Shown here in pieces: positions 15,359 through 21,685 of a DNA stretch of 21,685 nt. Numbering within the stretch: the first letter of the stretch is position 1; each line of letters begins with the position of its first letter. The stretch is from PALSA-894 sp049698215 (lineage in GTDB: Bacteria; Pseudomonadota; Alphaproteobacteria; Rhizobiales; Xanthobacteraceae). The DNA is taken from NCBI GenBank assembly GCA_049698215.1, contig JBAVXH010000383.1, positions 1-21,685 of the forward strand, read 5' to 3'. Below the pieces are notes generated by a model. The model had not been told where the DNA came from and ran no database searches. It was given only the letters and a program-made list of their open reading frames with translations. Made by a program: the position numbers and the translations under genes.

Positions 15359-16432
15359 TTACGCCGCAGCGGCCTTCTTGCGGTTGGCCTCGATGCGCCG
15401 GTCGACCAGCGCGACCTGTGCGTCGATCCCCGGGTGGCTCAGGCCCTTCTGTTTGGCGATGAGCTGAACCAGCTTGTCGGCGCGCTCGATGTTGGGCGCG
15501 CCGTTCTGCAGTGCGCGCGCCGCGGATGCGGGCCGCGTCAGCGACTGCGCGGCCGCCGCGTATTTCTCGTACGGAACGAGATCGGCCGGATTGGCGCCGA
15601 GCTTGACGCACAGGTCGAACACGAAATCGTACACCGACTTCGACGTCGCGGGGTCGGAGTGCACCGCCTCCTGGGCGGTGCGCATGCCGTCCTCGGTCAC
15701 GCAGCGATAATTGCCGGCAAGCAGCATCGACCACTTGGCCAGCGGCACGAACAGCGAGTCATACGCGCGCAGCTTCACCGGCAGCTCGATCTTGGTGCCG
15801 TCGCCCGGATCGAAGCGGATCGCGTCGATCTCCTCCTCGAGCTGGCGGACGATCGCGTTGCCCTTCTCGTTGTCGAACTTCGCGACCTTGAAGTTGGTCG
15901 GCAGCGTGACGACGAGCTCGTTCGCCTTGCCGTCCGGCGGGCGGATCGCCTGCGGATCGGGGCTGCACAGCGTGAGCGAGGCCGGATCGAAATTGTCCCA
16001 CACGCTCGGGTCGGTGTAGGCGGGCTTGAGCGCCTCGTAGTCGAGCCCCGGGATGCGCTTCACATACGGCAGCGGCGGCATGTTCATGATCGACATGGTC
16101 GGCACGCGCGACTTCGCAACCGCATCGAGCAGCTCGCGCACGCCGGGCGAACGATATTGCGGCTCCTGCATCGCAAGGCCGATCAGGTCATAGTCCTTCG
16201 GGTTGGGATCTTTCGGGCCGCAGGCCGAGACTTTGCCCGGCAGCTTGCGTGTGTCGAGCAGGACCGGGTCCTTGCGGCCCTTCACGGGCAGCTTCACGCG
16301 GAAGCCTTCTGAATTGATGAGATCAGCCTCGGCCGGCAGGCACACATGGTTCACATAGTGCCCGCCGAACAGGATCTTGGAGCCGAGCAGCGAACCGTAG
16401 GCCGCGCCAAGGATGAGGATGTTGTACGGCAT
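15359..16432 (-). CDS. Ketopantoate reductase-like protein
   Basis: A 357-residue cytoplasmic protein related to the PanE/ApbA reductases. An N-terminal nucleotide-binding fold is suggested by ILILGAAYGSLLGSKIL (5-21), a GxxxGxxxG variant of the Rossmann loop. The C-terminal part has the family style of helix ending in ALQNGAPNIERADKLVQLI (307-325). In PanE the active-site Lys sits in a W-x-K-L motif; the matching block here reads AKWSMLLAGNY (232-242), with Met at the Lys place. This suggests a different reaction or a non-catalytic role, although the alignment is by eye. ATG at 16432 with only a weak GGAG upstream. The neighbours give no pathway clue. Confidence 0.6.
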   Translation of the reverse strand: MPYNILILGAAYGSLLGSKILFGGHYVNHVCLPAEADLINSEGFRVKLPVKGRKDPVLLDTRKLPGKVSACGPKDPNPKDYDLIGLAMQEPQYRSPGVRELLDAVAKSRVPTMSIMNMPPLPYVKRIPGLDYEALKPAYTDPSVWDNFDPASLTLCSPDPQAIRPPDGKANELVVTLPTNFKVAKFDNEKGNAIVRQLEEEIDAIRFDPGDGTKIELPVKLRAYDSLFVPLAKWSMLLAGNYRCVTEDGMRTAQEAVHSDPATSKSVYDFVFDLCVKLGANPADLVPYEKYAAAAQSLTRPASAARALQNGAPNIERADKLVQLIAKQKGLSHPGIDAQVALVDRRIEANRKKAAAA

Positions 16433-16583
16433 TGCTCAAGGCTCCGTTTTTGATGCTTTGGCGGGCCGGCACAGCCGTCCCCTCCCGAGATGGCGCAATG
16501 CTATTGGGGCCAGCAACGCGATGCAATCCGGATTGACGGTCGGCCGAGGTGCGGAGCGCCGCTGCGCCGTCAGATCGCGGTCA

Positions 16584-19013
16584 TCATCCGGCAGCCGCAA
16601 CACGCAGCGTCGCGGGCTCCGCGGCGGCGAAGCCTTCCACGCTCGGCTTGACGCCGTCCGCATGGGTCAGATGCCGGAATTGCTCGATGTCGGCTGGCCG
16701 GCCCAACAGGTAGCCTTGGGCCTCATCGCAGAATTCGTTCTCGAGAAAACGCAGCTCCGCCTCGGTCTCGACGCCCTCAGCCAGGACAGGAAGGCCGAGA
16801 CCGCGGCCGAGACCGAGCACCGCGCGTACGATCGTTGCGGCCTGCTCATTGGTATCGATCGAGCGCACGAACGAGCCATCGACCTTGATCTTGTCGAACG
16901 GAAAAGCCCTCAGATTGGACAAGGACGAATAGCCGGTGCCGAAATCGTCCATTGCGATGCGTACGCCCAGCGCCTTGAGCTGACGCAACGTTGCAAGCGC
17001 GCGATCGAGATCGCGGATGAGCGCGGTCTCGGTGATTTCCAGCTCCAGCCGGCGGCCCGGCATTCCGGTTTGCAGCAGGATCTCGTGCACCAGACGCGGG
17101 AAACCGACGTTGTGCAGCTGGGCTGCCGACACGTTGACCGCGACCGTCAGCGGACGCCTCCAACTCGCCGCTTCGCGGCAGGCCGTGCGCAGGACCCATT
17201 CGCCGATCTGCAAGATAGCTCCGCTTTCCTCCGCGATCGGAATGAACAGACTTGGCGGAATGTCGCCGCGCGACGGATGTTTCCAGCGCAACAAGGCTTC
17301 GAAGCCAATTACGTCGTTGGATTTGACGTCCTGCTGCGGCTGATAGACCAGCTTCAACTCTCGCCGCGAAATCGCGTGGCGTAGATCGTGTTCCAGCATG
17401 CGCCGATCGCGGACTTCCGCTCCCATCGCCGCCTCGAAGAAGCGATAAGTGCCGCGTCCCTCCATCTTGGCGCGGTAGAGCGCCGTGTCGGCATGACTGA
17501 GCAGCGCCTGGCAGTCGGTTGCGTCGTTGGGGAAGATGGCGATGCCGATGCTGCTCGAGATGAGCGCCGCGCTTGCCGAGGTCACGTTCTCCGCCTGCAG
17601 CGCCTCGAGAATGTTCTCCGCGACGCGGCCCGCGACGCTCGGCCCCGAAATCGCCGGAAGGATGACCGCGAACTCGTCGCCACCAAGCCGCGCCATCATC
17701 TGGTTTTGGTTCAACACACCGGTGACGCATTTGGCGACTGTCTGAAGCAGCGTGTCGCCCGCTGCGTGTCCGAACAGATCGTTGACTTCCTTGAACCGGT
17801 CAAGATCGAGACAAAGGACGGCGAGGCGCTCTCCGGCGAGAAGCGCCGCCTCGATTTCCTGATCCAGCTTCATGCTGAAACTCGAGCGGTTCGGCAGGCC
17901 GGTGAGCGCGTCGTGATGGGCGAGAAAGCGGATGTGTTGCTCGGCCTTCTTGCGCGCACGCAGGTCGCGCACCGCGATCGCATGATGCGGCTTTCCGGCG
18001 TATTCGATCGGACGCAGGATCAATTCGACCGGAACGTCGGGGCCGTCCGCCTGCCGTAGTTGGGCTTCGACCGGCTGGTTCGGCCGGCCGAGAAGCTTCA
18101 ACCGCGTGACTTCGTCCGGGAAATAGCTGTCGAGCTTCACCCCGGTCGCGTCCTCGCTGCTTACGTTCGCGAGAACCGCAAAGCTGTTGTTGACGGTCGC
18201 GACGAAATCACCGTCGCAAACGATGAGGCCTTCGACCGCCGCATTGGCAAGCCCGCGCATCCTGTCGGCCTCGAGTTCGGCGCGGCGCCGATCGCGGATG
18301 TCAAGCGCGAGCCCCGCCAGGGCAAGAATGATGATCGCAAAGCTTGCGAGCGCGACGGCGATAGCAAGCCAGCTTGTCGGCAATGCCGATGTTGACACTT
18401 CCACAGTTGGATCAGGAACGATCGACACCGCTCCCATCGCGGTGAAATGGTGGCTGCAGATCGCGACCGTCAGCAGCAGCGCGCCGTGAATACGCGATTT
18501 GATCGCGTCGCCGCGCAGCCCGGTGCTCAGGGCAAGCGCGCCAATGAGCGCGCCGAGCAGGATCGATGTTGCGACCAGCGCCGGATCCCAGCTGATCCGT
18601 CCCGCGATCTCGAACGCAGCCATGCCGGTATAGTGCATCGCGGCGATCCCGCCGCCGACGATCGCGCCGCCGAGCCAGGCGCGGCCCGGAAGCGAGCGTG
18701 ACACTGCGATGCCCAACCCAAGACCTGTCAGCACGATGGCTGCAACCAGCGACAGCGCCGTCAGGGCGATGTTGTACCCGCTCGGTATCCCGGGCGAGAA
18801 CGCCAGCATGGCAATGAAATGCGTCGCCCAGATGCCGAATCCAGTCGCCGTGGCTGCAACTGCGAGCCACACATAGCGCATCTGTCCAGAGGACTTGCGC
18901 ACGTGGTGCAGCAGCGTCAGGGCGGTGAACGAGGCCAGCGCACAAATGAGGGCGGCGAGCCCGACAAGGCGGAAGTCGTGTTCGTTGACGATGCAGTTGT
19001 ACACGGTGAGCAT
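16584..19013 (-). CDS. MHYT-PAS-GGDEF-EAL c-di-GMP signalling protein
   Basis: An 809-residue inner-membrane protein for making and/or breaking cyclic di-GMP. Seen in order: a seven-helix MHYT sensor (about 10-195) with the three motifs WATHFIAM (62-69), AAMHYTGM (124-131) and CSHHFTAM (186-193), thought to bind copper or gases; another membrane helix (about 215-235); a PAS-like domain (about 250-350); GGDEF (about 362-530) with intact GGDEF at 444-448; and EAL (about 540-785) with intact EALLRW (572-577), ELEITE and DDFGTGYSSL. No RxxD inhibitory site is seen before GGDEF. Start chosen at ATG 19013, since MLTVYNCIVNEHD is the common opening of this family; an ATG at 19049 would add 12 residues. 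Single-gene unit. Confidence 0.93.
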   Translation of the reverse strand: MLTVYNCIVNEHDFRLVGLAALICALASFTALTLLHHVRKSSGQMRYVWLAVAATATGFGIWATHFIAMLAFSPGIPSGYNIALTALSLVAAIVLTGLGLGIAVSRSLPGRAWLGGAIVGGGIAAMHYTGMAAFEIAGRISWDPALVATSILLGALIGALALSTGLRGDAIKSRIHGALLLTVAICSHHFTAMGAVSIVPDPTVEVSTSALPTSWLAIAVALASFAIIILALAGLALDIRDRRRAELEADRMRGLANAAVEGLIVCDGDFVATVNNSFAVLANVSSEDATGVKLDSYFPDEVTRLKLLGRPNQPVEAQLRQADGPDVPVELILRPIEYAGKPHHAIAVRDLRARKKAEQHIRFLAHHDALTGLPNRSSFSMKLDQEIEAALLAGERLAVLCLDLDRFKEVNDLFGHAAGDTLLQTVAKCVTGVLNQNQMMARLGGDEFAVILPAISGPSVAGRVAENILEALQAENVTSASAALISSSIGIAIFPNDATDCQALLSHADTALYRAKMEGRGTYRFFEAAMGAEVRDRRMLEHDLRHAISRRELKLVYQPQQDVKSNDVIGFEALLRWKHPSRGDIPPSLFIPIAEESGAILQIGEWVLRTACREAASWRRPLTVAVNVSAAQLHNVGFPRLVHEILLQTGMPGRRLELEITETALIRDLDRALATLRQLKALGVRIAMDDFGTGYSSLSNLRAFPFDKIKVDGSFVRSIDTNEQAATIVRAVLGLGRGLGLPVLAEGVETEAELRFLENEFCDEAQGYLLGRPADIEQFRHLTHADGVKPSVEGFAAAEPATLRVAAAG

Positions 19014-19249
19014 GAGGCATCCGAGGCGTGAAGGCGATAGCGGCCTCATGCATAGCGGTATCGTGTCACCGCACGATTAATGGCGCTCACGCCCTGCAAA
19101 AGAACGGGCATGCGTGACGCCGCGATAGTTAAAGATCGCTGAAATCGGTGTGTACCAATCGGACGCGGCACCATGCCGATGCAATCGGTGATCCGCACAA
19201 ACGGATCATGACGCCCCATCAAGGACGCACGCGGCGCAGCCGACGCGGA

Positions 19250-19687
19250 TTACGCGCGCCTTCTCTTGCGCGGCATGGAAGCTGCCCTGCGCTTGCTCGC
19301 TCTGCGTCGCACAACGCGCCTAGCCGCATACGGGCGGACAAGTAGGCTCGCCGGTATCTTCCACGCTTCGCTGATCTTGTAGATCATCTCGACCGTCAGG
19401 GCTCGGCGCCGAGCCAGAACCTCCGAGGCACGAGAGCGCGATCCCAACATTTCCGACAACTCAGCCTGGGAGTGGCCGCCCTCTTCAATAACATACTGCA
19501 GGACGTCGATCGGATCGCGATCAGGATCCTCGATCGGCCATCGCGCGGCCTCATAGTGCTCGACAAGCGTGACAAGCGCATCGAGTTTGGCCGCTTCGTC
19601 GCTACCCTCGGCGGCATTCCATAGCGTCTCGATTTCGGCGAGGGCCGCCTGATGATCCTGATCGCTTCGAATTGCGCGGACGTCCAT
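19250..19687 (-). CDS. higA: HigA-type antitoxin (XRE helix-turn-helix)
   Basis: A 145-residue antitoxin. An acidic N-terminal part (about 1-60) leads to DPIDVLQYVIEEGGHSQAEL, then SEMLGSRSRASEVLARRRAL, the helix-turn-helix typical of HigA antitoxins, and EMIYKISEAWKIPASLLVRP. Unusually, it ends in a basic tail of about 25 residues rich in Arg/Lys (ARRVVRRRASKRR...PRKRRRA), which may add nonspecific DNA contact. The ATG at 19687 is three bases after the toxin stop, with GGAG inside the end of the toxin gene, so translation is coupled. It should neutralise HigB and repress the palindrome at 20012-20030. Confidence 0.88.
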   Translation of the reverse strand: MDVRAIRSDQDHQAALAEIETLWNAAEGSDEAAKLDALVTLVEHYEAARWPIEDPDRDPIDVLQYVIEEGGHSQAELSEMLGSRSRASEVLARRRALTVEMIYKISEAWKIPASLLVRPYAARRVVRRRASKRRAASMPRKRRRA

Positions 19688-19690
19688 GAC

Positions 19691-19996
19691 TCAACGGCTC
19701 CTCTGGACTGTAAGCGGGCCGATCTCGTCGTACTCCGCATGCGTGCCGATGAACTTGATGTAGGCGGCGCGAGAAGGAAAATGAAATGCAGCGATCAGAC
19801 GATAATTCCCACCTGCAATTTCGAATCTGACTCGTTCGCGATTCAGCACCTTTGCCCTCGGTAGTGCTTTCTGAACCTCATCCATTGATTTCCAGTCGGC
19901 CGCTCGCACGAGCTTGAACCAGCGCTGCAGCGGTACTTTCGTCTCAGGATGCTTGTCCCAGAACCCGACAAGCGTATTCCGCGAGACAATCCGCAT
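19691..19996 (-). CDS. higB: HigB-type toxin (mRNA interferase)
   Basis: A 101-residue HigB-family toxin, expected to cut mRNA on the ribosome. Family blocks: MRIVSRNTLVGFWDKHPETK, then LQRWFKLVRAADWKSMDEVQ, RVRFEIAGGNYRLIAAFHF, and the closing YIKFIGTHAEYDEI, the THAEYD motif being characteristic. The ATG at 19996 was chosen over one 17 codons upstream because it is the family start and the upstream extension would run across the operator and into the end of malate synthase. First gene of the pair, the usual HigBA order. Confidence 0.9.
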   Translation of the reverse strand: MRIVSRNTLVGFWDKHPETKVPLQRWFKLVRAADWKSMDEVQKALPRAKVLNRERVRFEIAGGNYRLIAAFHFPSRAAYIKFIGTHAEYDEIGPLTVQRSR

Positions 19997-20002
19997 GGAT
20001 TT

Positions 20003-20031
20003 TCCATAGCATGTTCCCAAATCGGGAACAA
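20003..20031 (-). promoter_or_regulatory. higBA promoter and palindromic operator
   Basis: On the minus strand TTGTTC (20031-20026) and TATGGA (20008-20003) are 17 bases apart, a fair sigma70-like promoter, with an extended TG before the -10 box. A perfect 7-5-7 palindrome, TGTTCCC-N5-GGGAACA (20012-20030), covers the spacer and most of the -35 box, so a bound HigA dimer would block polymerase. Only six bases lie between the -10 box and the higB ATG, so transcription should start at or next to the ATG. Confidence 0.65.
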
Positions 20032-20043
20032 GCCGGGCCGCCT

Positions 20044-21675
20044 TCACACAATCAGCCGATAGGCCGGTATCGTGAGAAACTCCACGAACTCGTCGCTAAG
20101 CGAAATGTCGCGGAACAGCGCGATCGCCTCGGGGAAGCGGCCGCTCGCGTAGACGTCCGCGCCGATCTCTTGCCTGACGCGTTCCATCTCCTCGTCGAGC
20201 ACGCGCTCGAAGAGCTTCGGCGTCACCACGATGCCGCCTTCGAGTTCGGCCTCGTACCGGATCCACTGCCAGATCTGCGCGCGTGAAATCTCCGCGGTCG
20301 CCGCGTCCTCCATCAGATTGTAGATCGGCACAGCGCCGCGCCCGCGCAGCCACGCCTCGATGTACTGCACGCCGACGCGGATGTTGAGCCGGAAGCCCTC
20401 CTCGGTCTTGGTGCCGTGGTGAACCTTGAGGAGATCGTCGCGCAGCACGCGGACGTGCTGGCGCACCCGAGTGATCTGGTTCTTGCCCTCCATCATCCGG
20501 TCGAAGACGTCCTTCGCGACCGGCACGAGATCGGGATGCGCGACCCACGTCCCGTCGTAGCCGTCGCGCACCTCGCGCTCCTTGTCGGCGCGCACCTTGG
20601 CGAACGCCGCCTCGTTCGCAGCTTCGTCGCTCTTCACCGGGATCTGCGCCGCCATGCCGCCCATCGCGAAGGCGCCGCGGAAATGACAGGTCTTCACGAG
20701 CAGCGCCGCATAGGCGCCGAGGAACGCTTCGCCCATCACGACCTGGGAGCGATCGGGCAAGATGTAGTCCTTGTGCCTCGCGAGTTTCTTGATGAACGAG
20801 AAGATGAAATCCCAGCGGCCGGCATTGAGCCCCGCGATGTGGTCGCGCAGCTCGTAGAGGATCTCCTCCATCTCGAAGGCAGCGGGCAGCGTTTCGATCA
20901 GCACGGTCGCGCGGATGGTGCCGTTCGGAATCCCGAGCCGCTCCTGCGCGAACACGAACACATCGTTCCAGAGCCGCGCTTCCTCGTGGGTCTCGAGCTT
21001 GGGCAGATAGAAATAGGGTCCGGTGCCGGCCGCGATCTGCGCGTTGGCATTGTGGAAAAAGGAAAGGCCAAAATCGAACAGCGCTGCCGAGATCGGCTCG
21101 CCGTCGACGGTGAGGTGCTCCTCAAGGAGATGCCAGCCGCGCGGGCGCACGATCAGCACGGCCGGCTTGTCCGAAATCTGATAGCGTTTCTTCGTTTCGG
21201 GATCGGTGAAGCTGAGCTTGCCGGCCCAGCGGTCCTTCAGGTTGATCTGGCCTTCGATGTTGTTGGTCCAGGTCGGCGAGTTGGCGTCTTCGAAGTCCGC
21301 CATGAAGACGTTGGCGCCGCAATTGAGCGCATTGATGATCATCTTGCGGTCGACCGGCCCGGTGATCTCCACGCGGCGGTCAGCCAAGTCCTCCGGAATC
21401 GGCGCAACTCGCCAGTCCTCGTCGTCGCGGATCACCTTCGTGCCCGGCCGGAAATCCGGCAGTTCGCCGGCGTCGTAGCGTTCTTGCTGCTCGGCGCGCG
21501 CCGCGAGGATGCGCTCGCGCCCCGCCTCGAACTCGCGATGCAGGTCGGCGAGAAAGCGCAGCGCCGCAGGGGTGAGCACCTCGGTGTAGCGGGAGCCGAG
21601 CGGCGCCTTGATCTTGACGCCGTCGACGCGCGGCACAACCGGGGCAGATTTTCCGTTCCGCGGCCGCGCCGTCAC
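20044..21675 (-). CDS. aceB: Malate synthase A
   Basis: A 543-residue enzyme that condenses glyoxylate and acetyl-CoA to malate in the glyoxylate shunt, used for growth on acetate and fatty acids. Length and sequence match the A form (about 530 residues), not the 720-residue G form. Active-site blocks are intact: RPRG with the catalytic Arg179, the metal ligands Glu261 (LIETLPA) and Asp289 (GRWDFIFS), and the catalytic base Asp457 in MEDAATAEISR. The translation also reads EDRRVEITGPV-like and FMADFEDA motifs. The start used is GTG at 21675; only ten bases remain upstream in the window and show no ribosome site, so a start further upstream cannot be excluded. Isocitrate lyase is not in view. 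Confidence 0.95.
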   Translation of the reverse strand: MTARPRNGKSAPVVPRVDGVKIKAPLGSRYTEVLTPAALRFLADLHREFEAGRERILAARAEQQERYDAGELPDFRPGTKVIRDDEDWRVAPIPEDLADRRVEITGPVDRKMIINALNCGANVFMADFEDANSPTWTNNIEGQINLKDRWAGKLSFTDPETKKRYQISDKPAVLIVRPRGWHLLEEHLTVDGEPISAALFDFGLSFFHNANAQIAAGTGPYFYLPKLETHEEARLWNDVFVFAQERLGIPNGTIRATVLIETLPAAFEMEEILYELRDHIAGLNAGRWDFIFSFIKKLARHKDYILPDRSQVVMGEAFLGAYAALLVKTCHFRGAFAMGGMAAQIPVKSDEAANEAAFAKVRADKEREVRDGYDGTWVAHPDLVPVAKDVFDRMMEGKNQITRVRQHVRVLRDDLLKVHHGTKTEEGFRLNIRVGVQYIEAWLRGRGAVPIYNLMEDAATAEISRAQIWQWIRYEAELEGGIVVTPKLFERVLDEEMERVRQEIGADVYASGRFPEAIALFRDISLSDEFVEFLTIPAYRLIV

Positions 21676-21685
21676 ACGACCGCGC

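Noticed and set aside
15434..16312. Open frame of 292 codons on the plus strand opposite the ketopantoate reductase-like gene
   Set aside because: Arg/Leu/Val/His-rich shadow with no start context or motif.

Overview
This is a GC-rich window whose coding density and gene content fit an alphaproteobacterium of the order Hyphomicrobiales (Bradyrhizobium/Rhodopseudomonas/Xanthobacteraceae-like). The main clues are a CIRCE-controlled groESL operon, an Omp25/31-type porin, a DUF3606 protein, an MHYT-PAS-GGDEF-EAL protein and a palindromic intergenic repeat of a kind I recall as common in that group. The genus assignment is inference. No rRNA, tRNA, CRISPR array, transposase or phage gene was seen.

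Layout. 1-524: start of an MFS transporter (minus, cut by the window edge). 775-1970: a PilZ-domain protein and a small DUF3606 protein (plus). 1967-5310: a divergent pair, a TonB protein (minus) and a ZnuD-like TonB-dependent receptor (plus), separated by a 34-bp AT-rich palindrome resembling a Zur operator. The two probably form a zinc-responsive outer-membrane uptake unit. 5363-5908: a small lipoprotein (minus). 6102-8367: the groES-groEL heat-shock operon with sigma70-type promoter, CIRCE and terminator; a structured twin repeat sits between the two genes. 8380-8763: a META-like secreted protein (minus). 8971-10722: an SbmA/YddA-type exporter-fold ABC transporter (plus). 10723-11296: a toxin-first RelE/Phd-type toxin-antitoxin pair. 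11306-11472: gene-tail remnants. 11491-12204: an Omp25/31-type porin (minus). 12526-13212: a cyclase-family hydrolase (minus), divergent from a ModA-like periplasmic binding protein at 13317-14093. 14100-15242: a CrtC/AttH lipocalin-fold protein. 15359-16432: a ketopantoate-reductase-like protein. 16584-19013: a c-di-GMP signalling protein. 19250-19996: a HigBA toxin-antitoxin pair. 20044-21675: malate synthase A of the glyoxylate shunt. Everything from 14100 to the right end is on the minus strand.

Most of the window is chromosomal housekeeping and envelope or transport function. Three spots deserve attention. (1) The tonB/znuD-like divergent promoter with its long palindrome. (2) The groES-groEL intergenic element, two 45-bp units in inverted orientation whose central mini-hairpins differ in sequence but keep their pairing. 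(3) The region 10650-11472, where tails of the ABC transporter, the cyclase and perhaps the toxin recur in an order best explained by an old tandem duplication that was later eroded. Both toxin-antitoxin modules put the toxin first and have predicted promoters only 6-9 bases from the toxin start codon, suggesting leaderless or nearly leaderless transcripts.

I did not find a clearly new multi-gene system. The novelty lies mainly in regulation and genome rearrangement.
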